From positions 186,001-250,000 of the forward strand of contig NZ_AHMO02000007.1 in the NCBI RefSeq assembly GCF_000243715.2: a DNA stretch of 64,000 nt. Reading direction: 5' to 3'. The stretch is from Leptospira broomii serovar Hurstbridge str. 5399. Lineage in GTDB: Bacteria; Spirochaetota; Leptospiria; Leptospirales; Leptospiraceae. The translations under genes were made by a program, and so were the position numbers. Below are positions 45,908-55,915 of the stretch, piece by piece (position 1 is the first letter of the stretch; each line of letters begins with the position of its first letter). The notes under the pieces were generated by a model. It was given only the letters and a program-made list of their open reading frames with translations. It ran no database searches and was not told the DNA's origin.

Positions 45908-48505
45908 ATGTCAATCGCCGACATCGGTAAGTTAGCAGGTCTAAACTCTAACGACGCAAGGAAATTGCTTTCGGAGATCGGTCCCAACGAATTGCCGAAA
46001 TCGGAATCGTCCTCTCTTTTGCGGACAATCCTGTCCGTGTTGGAAGAACCTATGATTTTTCTACTGCTGACATGCGGAGGTTTGTACATTCTGCTCGGAA
46101 AACCCGAAGAAGCGATAGCGCTTTGCATAGCGGTCATTGCGGTAATCTGCATAACAATCTTTCAAAAAAATAAAACCGAGACAGCCTTAAACGCATTGCG
46201 GGATTTTTCGATTCCAACCGCTATAGTGATACGGGATTCGATCAAGTCGTCGATTTCCGCAAAGGAAATAGTCCCGGGGGATTTGGTATTCATCCGAGAA
46301 GGGGAACGAATACCTGCTGACGGCTTTTTAGTTCAAGATATAAATTTACAGATAGACGAATCCCTAATTTCCGGCGAAGCCGTTCCGGTTATTAAGCGAA
46401 GCTTGATTAATAAAGCGGCGATTGATTCGGATGTTCTTGTCGGGAATTCCACTCGATCAGTTTACGCTAGCTGTTTAGTTGTAGCAGGCGAAGGTATTTT
46501 TACTGTCACGACCACCGGCCCCTCTACTCTTGTCGGAAAAATCGGTCAGGCTCTCGGAAAAATTAAGACCCTAGATACTCCTCTTCAGAAGCAAGCAAAG
46601 AAATTAACTCTAAGGATAACTATCTTCGCCGCGGTTTTCTTTTGTTTGATCGTGGCCGGATTAGGCGTCCGAACTGGTAATTGGTTGGAAGCGTTTCTGG
46701 CAGGCTTAACTTTTTCGATGGCCATCCTACCCGAAGAAATCCCTATTATTCTGACCATTTATTTGTCTTTAGGTGCTTGGAGAATCTCAAAAGTAAAAGT
46801 CTTAACTCGAACCTTGGGAGCTATCGAGACATTGGGCGCGGCAACGGTTATTTGCGTTGATAAGACCGGAACACTTACGGAAAATAAAATGGAAGTCCGA
46901 AAATTATTTGTCCCGAACTCTTGGGGCGGGGCCTATTTGGATTGCAATTCAAATATGACGATGGTCCCGGAAGACTTTCATTCCATATTAGAATTTTCTT
47001 TATTAGCTTCCAAGCAAGATCCTTTTGATCCCATGGAAAAAGGGATCCGAAATTTAGGAATTTCGACATTAACCGGAACGGAACATTTGCATACGAACTG
47101 GGATCTTGAAAAGGAATACCCTCTTTCCGATAAGCTTGCTGCGCTCAGTTACGCTTGGAAACGAGCCAACGACCGGGATCTTGTGATCGGAACGAAAGGA
47201 GCTCCCGAGGCGATTTTCGATCTTTGCCATTTAGACGTTAAGGCGGTCGCAGACTATTCCGAAATAGTAGAACGACTGTCTCGGGAAGGTCTAAGAATTT
47301 TAGGCGTAGCCAAAGCGAATATCTCGCCCGAAAAATTACCGCCACAGCAACATGATTTTATATTCGAATTCTTAGGATTAGTGTGTTTGGAAGACCCGAT
47401 TAGACGAGAAGTTCCCGAGGCGATTTCAAAATGTATCGGCGCGGGAATAAAAGTGGTAATGATCACCGGTGACCATCTTGGAACTGCGAAAAGTATTGCA
47501 AAGAAAGCCGGAATTCCTTTCGTAGACTCCGCTTTGACGGGAGCCGACCTGAACGCCCTAAATGATGAGGCTCTTAGCAAAAGAATCGAAGATGTGGGAG
47601 TCTTTTCAAGAATCACTCCCGATCAAAAGTTGCGCATCGTCCAGGCATTTCAATCCAACGGGGAAATTGTTGCCATGACCGGAGACGGTGTCAACGATGC
47701 TACGGCATTAAAAGCGGCCCATATCGGAATTTCAATGGGCAAACGAGGAACAGCCGTTGCTAGAGAAGCCTCCGATATCGTTTTGTTAGACGACAGTTTT
47801 TCCTCACTTGTAGATGCGATCAGTCTGGGTCGCAGAATCTACGATAATATCCGAAAAGGGATTATATACGTACTATCGGTCCATGTACCTATAGTCGGGA
47901 TGTCGTTACTACCTGCAATATTCGATATTCCACTCTTTCTTTTTCCTGCACATGTACTTTTTCTCGAACTTATAATCGATCCTGCATGTTCCCTGATCTT
48001 TGAAGGAGAAGAAGGGGAAAAGAACAGGATGAATCGACCCCCAAGACCTTCCAAAGACAGCATTATCGATTTGAAGACGGCGACGGCTAGCATAATCAGA
48101 GGACTCGTTTCCTTGAGCGCGGTTTTATTCGTTTATTTTTATGCAAGATACAAAGGGCTCAATCAGGAAGAAAGTAGAACGTTAGGATTCATATGCATCG
48201 TGTCTGGGAATGTGTTTTTGATACTCACTAATCTCTCCTGGACCGAACCTTTCTATCGAAGAGCAAAATCAATTTCGCCCGTTTTCTATTACTTATTATT
48301 GTTCACTTTAATTTTCATGATATCCACTATAAAGGTCGAGTTTCTAACAAGATTATTCGGATTCGCTCAAGTGAAATTTCAAGATGCACTACTAGTAACC
48401 ATAACAGGTATTTTGAGCGTCCTATGGTGGGAAATCTTAAAGGGTAAACCCGACTCTTTAAAAATCGCGAAGTCGACTATCCTACCGTCGAAAAATGTAT
48501 TCTAA
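45908..48505 (+). CDS. cation-transporting P-type ATPase
   Basis: An 865-residue P-type ATPase. The phosphorylation motif DKTGTLT is near 318, the actuator motif SGE is near 158, MTGDGVNDATAL is near 600, and the helix-4 motif is PEEIP near 276. The helix-6 region has ELIIDPACSLIFEGE. These are P2-like features, but PEEIP differs from the PEGL of calcium pumps, and no CxxC metal-binding domain is present, so it is not a CopA-type copper pump. The ion is unknown. Its stop overlaps that of the convergent glgP gene. Confidence 0.92.
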   Translation: MSIADIGKLAGLNSNDARKLLSEIGPNELPKSESSSLLRTILSVLEEPMIFLLLTCGGLYILLGKPEEAIALCIAVIAVICITIFQKNKTETALNALRDFSIPTAIVIRDSIKSSISAKEIVPGDLVFIREGERIPADGFLVQDINLQIDESLISGEAVPVIKRSLINKAAIDSDVLVGNSTRSVYASCLVVAGEGIFTVTTTGPSTLVGKIGQALGKIKTLDTPLQKQAKKLTLRITIFAAVFFCLIVAGLGVRTGNWLEAFLAGLTFSMAILPEEIPIILTIYLSLGAWRISKVKVLTRTLGAIETLGAATVICVDKTGTLTENKMEVRKLFVPNSWGGAYLDCNSNMTMVPEDFHSILEFSLLASKQDPFDPMEKGIRNLGISTLTGTEHLHTNWDLEKEYPLSDKLAALSYAWKRANDRDLVIGTKGAPEAIFDLCHLDVKAVADYSEIVERLSREGLRILGVAKANISPEKLPPQQHDFIFEFLGLVCLEDPIRREVPEAISKCIGAGIKVVMITGDHLGTAKSIAKKAGIPFVDSALTGADLNALNDEALSKRIEDVGVFSRITPDQKLRIVQAFQSNGEIVAMTGDGVNDATALKAAHIGISMGKRGTAVAREASDIVLLDDSFSSLVDAISLGRRIYDNIRKGIIYVLSVHVPIVGMSLLPAIFDIPLFLFPAHVLFLELIIDPACSLIFEGEEGEKNRMNRPPRPSKDSIIDLKTATASIIRGLVSLSAVLFVYFYARYKGLNQEESRTLGFICIVSGNVFLILTNLSWTEPFYRRAKSISPVFYYLLLFTLIFMISTIKVEFLTRLFGFAQVKFQDALLVTITGILSVLWWEILKGKPDSLKIAKSTILPSKNVF

Positions 48506-50988
48506 CAAACCACTCGACGAACTTTCCAAATCTGATCGGCATATTTCTGAACGGTATTGTCGGACGAAAATCTTATGCTCTTACAAGTATTTACAATCGA
48601 TTTCCTCGTCCAGTTTTCTACATCCTTAAAATCCTTCGAAATTAAATCTTGCTGCTCCAAATACGAATGAAAATCCGCCAGAACGAAATATCGATCTCCT
48701 TCATCCGTAATCGAAGAGACCAAATCCTCGAATAAGTCTGCCGGATTCCCTGCAAGAAAGTCGTCCCGAAGCGAATCTACCAATTCATGAATCAAAACAT
48801 CGTTCTTGTATAATAGAGCGGAAGAATAACCTTCTGCTTTCATTTTCCCCAATTCAGAAATTGTTTTTCCAAACACGTAAAAATTTTCAGATTTAACATA
48901 TTCTAATATTTCAATATTTGCCCCGTCTAAGGTTCCGATCGTAATCGCTCCACTTAATGCGAACTTCATGTTTCCGGTTCCAGAGGCTTCCGTACCGGCC
49001 GTAGAAATTTGTTCGGAAACGTCGCATGCCGGGAAAATTCGATCCGCTAAGCTTACTCGATAATCCGGTAAAAAAACCACTTTCAACTTATCTCGCACTT
49101 TCGGATCCTCGTTTATCACCTTCCCGACGGAATGAATAAGTTTGATGATATTCTTTGCTCTGTAATAGCCCGGAGCGGCCTTGCCGGAAAAAATAATCGT
49201 CCTAGGAGTGTAATCCCAGTTAGGATCGTCCAGAATTCGCCTATAATCCCGTATAATCCGCAGAACATTCAACAGTTGTCTCTTATATTCGTGAATCCGT
49301 TTAACTTGAGCATCGAAAATAGAGTCCGGATCGACTTTCAAATCGCAAGATCGGGAAATAATCGAGGCGAGCTGAATTTTATTCGCTCTTCTACAAAGCC
49401 TCCATTTCTCCCGAAAACCCGCATCTGAACTAAAAAATTCCAATTTATGTAATATGTTTAAGTTTGCCTGCCATTCTTTTCCGATCGAATCGCTGATTAG
49501 CTTTGTTAGACCCGGATTCGATACGAGAAGCCATCTACGATAAGTAATTCCATTCGTTACATTTCGGAATTTGCCCGGATAGATACGGTCAAAGTCGGGA
49601 AATAATTTCTCTTTGATAATAGAAGTATGCAGCTCGGATACTCCGTTAACCGATGTGGATCCGACGATTGCCAGATGAGACATACGAATACTTTTAGGGA
49701 TGGACTCCGTAACCAGAGAAAGGTTTGTAATGACCTCTTGCTTTTCGCCTCTTTTCTTCAAATGTTCTATAAAATAGTAATTTATCGAATAGATAATCTC
49801 AAGATGCCTCGGTAATAACCACCCTAAAAGATCCACATTCCAAGTCTCGAGGGCCTCAGGCATTACCGTATGATTCGTATAAGCGAAACATTCTTTTGTA
49901 ATCGACCAGGCTTTTTCCCATTCAAGTCCGTGCTTATCCACTAACAACCTCATAAGCTCAGGAACTCCTAAGGAGGGGTGGGTATCGTTCATCTGAAAAA
50001 AGGCTCTCTCCGGTAAATGTTCCCAAACCGGATCGCCTTCCTCCTCTTCTATAAACGTATGCAATGCATCCTGAATAGTCGCGCTGGTAAGTAAATATTC
50101 CTGCTTTAGTCTAAGTTCTTTTCCCTGAATGATATTATCGTTCGGATACAGAATCTTAGAAATGTTCTCTCCTTTTTCCTTATCTTCGACCGCTTTCATA
50201 TAATCTCCATGGTTAAAGTAATCAAGATTGAACTCGGCGCTCGATTTAGACTTCCATAACCTAAGATTTGCGACGGACTTAGTATTATAACCGGGGATAA
50301 GTATATCGTAAGCCTGCGCAATAATCGTCTCTCCCGGAGCCCAGATCGATTTTGTCCTGCCATCGGGCAGACTTTTCTGAGCGACAGAGCCGTAAAAATG
50401 CACCGGGTACGATAAATCGAAACGGGAAATTTCCCAGGGATTTTCCTGACTTAACCAATTGTCCGGAGCTTCTTTTTGATAACCATCTTCTATCTTCTGA
50501 TGAAATATTCCGTACTCGTAGCGAATTCCATTCCCTTGGCAAGGAATATTAAGCGTAGCCATGCTCTCTAAAAAACAGGCCGCTAAACGGCCTAAACCTC
50601 CGTTTCCTAACGCAGCATCATGTTCTTCTGCCGCGATCTTTCCCATATTGTATCCGAAATCTCGCAATACTTTCGTAGTCAGATCCTTCAAGCCCAGGTT
50701 AATAAGATTACTTTCAAGAAGCGTCCCGATAAGGAATTCCATAGATATATAATATACTCTTTTGCCTCTGACGCTACGAACGGAATCCTGGAATTCATTC
50801 CACCGGCTGATAAGAATATCGCGTATACTCAAAGCCAATGCTTGGTATAAATCCTGATTTCTGATTGTTCGCTTATATTTACCCAAATCATACTCGAGCC
50901 TTCGAGCGATGGATCTCCTTAATAATTTCTCATTTATTTTCGAATTGGATTCGAATAATTTCCAAAGTTTATTGTGACGACCGCGCAT
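48502..50988 (-). CDS. glgP: glycogen/alpha-glucan phosphorylase
   Basis: An 828-residue family GT35 phosphorylase that releases glucose 1-phosphate from the non-reducing ends of alpha-1,4-glucans. It has the NGGLGRLAACFLESMATL substrate region near 130, the VFLPDYRVSLA element, and the pyridoxal-phosphate site EASGTGNMKFALSG with the Lys near 674. It is the last gene of a minus-strand arm that begins with the GT4 synthase and the GH57 gene, which are separated by 4 to 18 bp. Regulatory phosphorylation sites of animal enzymes are absent. Confidence 0.97.
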   Translation of the reverse strand: MRGRHNKLWKLFESNSKINEKLLRRSIARRLEYDLGKYKRTIRNQDLYQALALSIRDILISRWNEFQDSVRSVRGKRVYYISMEFLIGTLLESNLINLGLKDLTTKVLRDFGYNMGKIAAEEHDAALGNGGLGRLAACFLESMATLNIPCQGNGIRYEYGIFHQKIEDGYQKEAPDNWLSQENPWEISRFDLSYPVHFYGSVAQKSLPDGRTKSIWAPGETIIAQAYDILIPGYNTKSVANLRLWKSKSSAEFNLDYFNHGDYMKAVEDKEKGENISKILYPNDNIIQGKELRLKQEYLLTSATIQDALHTFIEEEEGDPVWEHLPERAFFQMNDTHPSLGVPELMRLLVDKHGLEWEKAWSITKECFAYTNHTVMPEALETWNVDLLGWLLPRHLEIIYSINYYFIEHLKKRGEKQEVITNLSLVTESIPKSIRMSHLAIVGSTSVNGVSELHTSIIKEKLFPDFDRIYPGKFRNVTNGITYRRWLLVSNPGLTKLISDSIGKEWQANLNILHKLEFFSSDAGFREKWRLCRRANKIQLASIISRSCDLKVDPDSIFDAQVKRIHEYKRQLLNVLRIIRDYRRILDDPNWDYTPRTIIFSGKAAPGYYRAKNIIKLIHSVGKVINEDPKVRDKLKVVFLPDYRVSLADRIFPACDVSEQISTAGTEASGTGNMKFALSGAITIGTLDGANIEILEYVKSENFYVFGKTISELGKMKAEGYSSALLYKNDVLIHELVDSLRDDFLAGNPADLFEDLVSSITDEGDRYFVLADFHSYLEQQDLISKDFKDVENWTRKSIVNTCKSIRFSSDNTVQKYADQIWKVRRVVC

Positions 50989-51006
50989 ATTAAATAACTC
51001 TGTGCC

Positions 51007-52203
51007 TTATCGAAGTATTCTTAGTTTAAAGTCTTGAAGTACGTTCATATAAGATTCGAATGCCTCATTTGGAGTGGAGGACGAAGAGGCTGCGTTCTGC
51101 CCGACTTGATCTTGATCGAAAAATTGATTGCTCATGTAGTAAAAATTATCCGACGTTTGCAATCTACCGAATAAATCCAAGCATTCCTCGGCACCCTTCC
51201 GGTAGACATCTTTTTCCAGCCCGTATAGAGTTTCTAGAGCTTCCTGCTGCATGGAATTTCCGGCCCAAACCGAAATATCTTGCTCGTCGTTTTCAGATAA
51301 AGCGATATCACCCGTATCTATTGTGCCTCGAGAGTCGTAGAGATTAATTGCCTCCGAAGGCGTGGAAAAACGGAAACCGGTACGATGAAAAGCTTGGCGA
51401 AAAATCTCTTCAGGAATGGTTTCTAACAATTCAAAAACACCGGTATCGATCCACCGATGGTCCCCGAAATTCTCGAAGTCCATGAATAGATTAACGATTT
51501 CGCCATTATTCGAAAGCGAACGAATCCAGCTCGAAAATTCATCCGGCTGTGAAAGCAAATATCCCCACTCTTTATCGGAAAATCTAAATGCGATATCTTC
51601 GCTCAATTGGAAATTCTTCGCCAGAATCCGCATAGTAGGGATATGTTTTGCGGAATATACGAAATTCGGACTTCTACCATAGAGCAATCTGTCCACTCCT
51701 TCCGTTAATATTCCCCGATAACCGGCTTTATTAACAAGGTTAGAAACGCGATTAGTATAAATTAGTTCGGTATTCCTGAATATTCTCGGAGAAACGCCGA
51801 ATTCTATCCGCATCAGTCGATCGTGATCTTCGATTTGCCGATAAAATTCCCGCGCCGAATAGAGTGAGGCCAAAGAATGATAGTATGTCTCCGATAGAAG
51901 CTCCACTCCTCCTAAAGATACCAACTTCTTGATTTTATCTAAGACTTCAGGGCACCATTCCTTCAATTGCTCTATAACTGTTCCAGTTAACGAAAAGCTT
52001 ACTTTAAATTCATTTCCATACTTATTACGGAGTCGTAATAACCTATCGACCGTAGGAATATAATATCTTTCCCCGACTTTGCGAATGATTTCCCGATTTT
52101 TGGCGTCATCAAAATAACCGATGCCGGTCCCTATATCGCTCGAAAGATATTTTTTCAAGCGATATGGCTGGTGAACTTCAAAATAAAAACATATCGAAGT
52201 CAT
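51007..52203 (-). CDS. glycoside hydrolase family 57, alpha-amylase type
   Basis: A 398-residue GH57 enzyme. The family opens with FEVHQPYRL at about 7-15; SETYYHSLA and LTEGVD are further conserved motifs, and the DFENFGDHRW segment near 240-249 holds the catalytic Asp. It is shorter than GH57 branching enzymes (usually above 500 residues), so alpha-amylase or 4-alpha-glucanotransferase activity is more likely than branching. It lies between the GT4 synthase and glgP, 4 bp from the former. It acts on glycogen or maltodextrin in the cytoplasm. Confidence 0.88.
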   Translation of the reverse strand: MTSICFYFEVHQPYRLKKYLSSDIGTGIGYFDDAKNREIIRKVGERYYIPTVDRLLRLRNKYGNEFKVSFSLTGTVIEQLKEWCPEVLDKIKKLVSLGGVELLSETYYHSLASLYSAREFYRQIEDHDRLMRIEFGVSPRIFRNTELIYTNRVSNLVNKAGYRGILTEGVDRLLYGRSPNFVYSAKHIPTMRILAKNFQLSEDIAFRFSDKEWGYLLSQPDEFSSWIRSLSNNGEIVNLFMDFENFGDHRWIDTGVFELLETIPEEIFRQAFHRTGFRFSTPSEAINLYDSRGTIDTGDIALSENDEQDISVWAGNSMQQEALETLYGLEKDVYRKGAEECLDLFGRLQTSDNFYYMSNQFFDQDQVGQNAASSSSTPNEAFESYMNVLQDFKLRILR

Positions 52204-52207
52204 AGCG

Positions 52208-53539
52208 CTACGTGCGATTTAGTACCTTCGCATAAACTTCTTCGATTCGTGTTCCGGTCTTGGACCAGGAATTCTTAGTCGCTTCCTCGAGACCTCCGTC
52301 GCGAAGAGTTGCATGTAAATTACGATCGGATAGAACACTTACGATTTTATTCGCCATATCGTCGACATCCCAAAAATCGACCTTAATGCAGTGATTCACC
52401 ACTTCTCCGACCCCGGACTGCTTCGATAATATGACAGGTACTCCTCCGCTCATCGCTTCTAATGTGGAGAGTCCAAAAGGTTCCGAAACCGACGGCATAA
52501 TATACAAATCAGCCATGGAATATAATTGCCGGGTTTCTTCCTTGGATAAAAACCCGGTGTAGTGAAAGTATTTTCCAACCCCCAGATCGGCAGCCATCTC
52601 GATCATTCGGGCATACATATCTCCGGTTCCTGCCATAACGAATCGCACATTATCGATAACTTCCAGGACTTTCTTAGCTGCTCTTACGAAGTAATCCGGA
52701 CCTTTCTGAAACGTGATTCTTCCCAGGAAAAGAACTAATCGTTCCCGATTATCGGCGGCTTTATCCTTCCGAAGCAGATTTCTATCCAACTCGAATTCGA
52801 CTCCGTTATGAATAGGGTAAATCCTATATTCCGGTACGGAATATCTTTCAATTAGAATTCTTTTAGTATAATTGCTAACCGTAATGATTGCGGCAGCTTC
52901 CTTAAAAGCATTACGTTCCAAATCATATACTTGCTGGTTCACTCGATCTCCACTCCTATCAAATTCGGTCGCGTGTACATGACAGATTAGCGGTTTGCCG
53001 GTAGATCTCGCCGTCTCCACACCTGCAGGGAAGGTCATCCAATCGTGACAATGAATTATGTCGAAATCTAATTTAGATGCCAGGATGGAATTAAATCTCG
53101 CATACAATTGGATATCATTTATGATATTTTTAGTATAACCGGATTGAATTTTCATGGACTCGTCACCGGGAGAACGTCGAATCGTTTCCGAAAGTATAGT
53201 CGTCTTTTCAGTAGTTATAGGCTCGGCGTCTTGTAGGCTAATCTCTCGAGAAGATTCATAAGGATGGAATGCCTGAAGACTTAAGGTTTTGTAAATCGAT
53301 TCTTTTTGAAATTTAAAAAGAATTCTCTTCTCCTCTTCTTCGAATTTAACTACACTACTTTCCACATCCAGTATTTTAACATTTGATAATTTTGGTTCCT
53401 CTCCGGAGATTTGAGGAAGGATAAAGTAAATCTCGTTGCCTGAATCCGAGAGAGCTTTGGCAATATTATAACAGGCCGTTCCTAATCCTCCGGTAATTTT
53501 GGGCGGATACTCCCAGCCTATCATTAAGACTTTAAACAT
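52208..53539 (-). CDS. GT4 glycosyltransferase, probable glycogen synthase
   Basis: A 443-residue family GT4 enzyme with the synthase-type opening KVLMIGWEYPPKITGGLGTA, the CHDWMTF segment near 167, GRITFQKGPDYF, and the catalytic E-x7-E in SEPFGLSTLEAM near 352-361. It is similar to the GT4 glycogen or alpha-glucan synthases, and a charged insertion at about 60-140 is typical of its subgroup. It should extend alpha-1,4-glucan from a nucleotide sugar. It is first in the minus-strand glycogen arm. No GlgC or GlgB gene is in the window. Confidence 0.8.
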   Translation of the reverse strand: MFKVLMIGWEYPPKITGGLGTACYNIAKALSDSGNEIYFILPQISGEEPKLSNVKILDVESSVVKFEEEEKRILFKFQKESIYKTLSLQAFHPYESSREISLQDAEPITTEKTTILSETIRRSPGDESMKIQSGYTKNIINDIQLYARFNSILASKLDFDIIHCHDWMTFPAGVETARSTGKPLICHVHATEFDRSGDRVNQQVYDLERNAFKEAAAIITVSNYTKRILIERYSVPEYRIYPIHNGVEFELDRNLLRKDKAADNRERLVLFLGRITFQKGPDYFVRAAKKVLEVIDNVRFVMAGTGDMYARMIEMAADLGVGKYFHYTGFLSKEETRQLYSMADLYIMPSVSEPFGLSTLEAMSGGVPVILSKQSGVGEVVNHCIKVDFWDVDDMANKIVSVLSDRNLHATLRDGGLEEATKNSWSKTGTRIEEVYAKVLNRT

Positions 53540-53618
53540 ATGAATTCCATTTGATAAATTTTCCTTAAAAAAATCAAAGATGCAATCTAATATATGTTTG
53601 GTTGTTCTATTCCATTAC

Positions 53619-53632
53619 TTGATAATTATCAA
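53619..53632. promoter_or_regulatory. 14-bp palindrome between the two glycogen arms
   Basis: TTGATAATTATCAA is a perfect palindrome in the 168-bp gap between the divergent glycogen synthase and glgX genes. Its position suits a dimeric regulator of both arms. It is A+T-rich, so chance is possible. Confidence 0.5.
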
Positions 53633-53707
53633 AGAACGTTAATGATATTATTGAAGAGAGATCTTTGTAACAATATTGACTTTTAAACTCTCACAGAGTG
53701 ATGATGA

Positions 53708-55915
53708 ATGGTGAGCTTGAAAGTATTTCCAGGAAAACCGGAGCCGTTAGGAGCAACCTTCACGGATGGAGGCGTAAACTTTGCGGTCTATTCCGAATTT
53801 TGCGAGTCGATTGATTTATGTTTATTTGATTCCATCGATGCACAAAGCGAGTCTCAAAGAATACGATTAACCTCTAAAACCGGATCTATTTGGCATTGCT
53901 ATTTACCTAAAATCAAACCCGGGCAGCTCTACGGCTATCGAGTGCACGGACCTTACCTACCTGAAAAGGGACATCGGTTCAATGAGAATAAGATTCTATC
54001 TGACCCCTATTCGAAATGGATTGCTAGACTTCCTACCTGGCACTCCTCCCTATTCTCATATTATAGAAGCGATTTACAGTTTAGAGAGGTCTCCCGAGAG
54101 GAGCTCCTGCGAATGGATTTGAGAGATAGCGCCCCTGTCGCGGCACTCTCGGAAGTAATTCATTCTGAGTTCGATTGGGAACAGGATATGCACCCGAATA
54201 TTTCATGGAAAGATACGATCATTTATGAGGCCCATGTTAAGGGATTGACCGCTCTGCATCCGGACATTTCTCCCGAGTTAAGAGGGACATTTACAGGTCT
54301 CGCTTCCGAATCGATCGTAAGACATTTAGTCAAGTTAGGCGTTACGGCCGTCGAGTTGTTGCCGGTACATCAATGCTTCGATTCATTACGACTTTATAAT
54401 AATAAGCTGACCGATTACTGGGGTTATAATAGCTTAACCTACTTTTCTCCGGACAGAAGATTTTCCCGCTTCTCTTCGGGTATCGAATGTATAAACGAAT
54501 TCAAAAATATGGTCAAATGCTTACATAAAGCAGGAATCGAAGTAATCCTGGATTCGGTCTATAATCATACTTGCGAGAATTCTTATTTCGGACCGAACCT
54601 GTCATTTAGGGGAATCGATAATTTCTCCTATTATAAATTAGACAAGTTGGATTTAACGAAATACGACGACAGCACCGGGACGGGAAATAGCCTTAATATG
54701 GAAAATCCGTATGTGACCGCAATGGTCCTAGACAGTATGAAATTTTGGGTAACCGAAATGCATATCGACGGGTTCAGGTTCGATCTAGCCCGGTCTTTAG
54801 TAAGAAACGAAAAATTTCCCACTAATCTGGAGAACCCGTTCCTCAAAGCCATTAATTCCGATCCGATATTTTCCGGCGTTAAACTTATCGCAGAACCCTG
54901 GGACTTAGGCAAAGACGGTTACCAGATCGGAAGTTTTCCCAAACCTTGGAGCGAATGGAACGCGCAGTTTCGGGATTGCTCCCGGAAGTTTTGGAGAGGA
55001 GATCGCAGAATGTTAGGCGAAGTCGCGACTCGAATCGCAGGTTCCAGCGATTTGTTCCAGCAGGAAGGGAGAAGTCCTTACTCTAGCATCAATTATGTGG
55101 CATGCCATGACGGCTTTACTTTGGAAGATCTAGTCTCCTATGAAAAAAAGCACAATGAGGAAAATCTGGAGCAGAATAAGGACGGCTGGAATTATAGCTA
55201 CAGCTCTAATTTCGGAGCGGAAGGTCCGACAATTTCCGGTCAAATTCTTTCAAGGAGAGACAGACGAAAAAGAAATCTTTTAACGACATTATTTATTTCT
55301 CAGGGTGTTCCGATGATTAGTGCCGGAGACGAAATGGGTAAGACTCAGAAAGGAAACAACAACGCTTATTGTCAAGATAACGAAACGAGTCATATAAACT
55401 GGGATCTAGATCCGAGATATAAAATTCTTTTGGAATATACAATTAATTTAATTCGCTTCAGAAAGAGGCACCCTTTTCTGCGGCGAGATCGATTCTTCGA
55501 CGGGAAAATACGATCGGATCGGTTTTTAAAAGATATTCTTTGGATCTCGGAGACCGGCGAGGAGTTAGTGAAATCGGAATGGGAATCCGAAACGAGAAAG
55601 AGTTTCGGATTCCTATTGCCTGCTCAATTTGATAGCAGTGAGCCGCTAAACAAAGATGATTCGAACCGAAATCCTTCGCTTCTTTTTCTCTTAAACGCTT
55701 CGGAAGAACCGATCGATTTTCTGTTACCGAATTACTTAAAAGACGGAATCTGGACACGAGTATTCGACACATGGGAGGCGGAGTTCGATCGGGAAGCATT
55801 GTCGTTTAACATTGGACAAAAATACAGCCTAAGGGAAGAAAGCATGGCGGGATTTTATTCTGCGACCCCCCAAACGAGCCAGAGTAAGAAAGGCAATAGG
55901 CCCTCGCATGAATGA
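53708..55915 (+). CDS. glgX: glycogen debranching enzyme GlgX
   Basis: A 735-residue isoamylase-type GH13 enzyme. An N-terminal CBM48-like domain (about 8-110, with PLGATFTDGGVNFAVYS) is followed by the catalytic barrel (IYEAHVKGLT near 177, DGFRFDLA near 355 with the nucleophile, LIAEPWD near 394 with the acid/base, CHDGFTLEDLV near 466). It hydrolyses alpha-1,6 branches of phosphorylase-limit glycogen. Its 3' end overlaps malQ by 8 bp. A weak GAG lies before the ATG, which is followed by GTG. Confidence 0.95.
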   Translation: MVSLKVFPGKPEPLGATFTDGGVNFAVYSEFCESIDLCLFDSIDAQSESQRIRLTSKTGSIWHCYLPKIKPGQLYGYRVHGPYLPEKGHRFNENKILSDPYSKWIARLPTWHSSLFSYYRSDLQFREVSREELLRMDLRDSAPVAALSEVIHSEFDWEQDMHPNISWKDTIIYEAHVKGLTALHPDISPELRGTFTGLASESIVRHLVKLGVTAVELLPVHQCFDSLRLYNNKLTDYWGYNSLTYFSPDRRFSRFSSGIECINEFKNMVKCLHKAGIEVILDSVYNHTCENSYFGPNLSFRGIDNFSYYKLDKLDLTKYDDSTGTGNSLNMENPYVTAMVLDSMKFWVTEMHIDGFRFDLARSLVRNEKFPTNLENPFLKAINSDPIFSGVKLIAEPWDLGKDGYQIGSFPKPWSEWNAQFRDCSRKFWRGDRRMLGEVATRIAGSSDLFQQEGRSPYSSINYVACHDGFTLEDLVSYEKKHNEENLEQNKDGWNYSYSSNFGAEGPTISGQILSRRDRRKRNLLTTLFISQGVPMISAGDEMGKTQKGNNNAYCQDNETSHINWDLDPRYKILLEYTINLIRFRKRHPFLRRDRFFDGKIRSDRFLKDILWISETGEELVKSEWESETRKSFGFLLPAQFDSSEPLNKDDSNRNPSLLFLLNASEEPIDFLLPNYLKDGIWTRVFDTWEAEFDREALSFNIGQKYSLREESMAGFYSATPQTSQSKKGNRPSHE

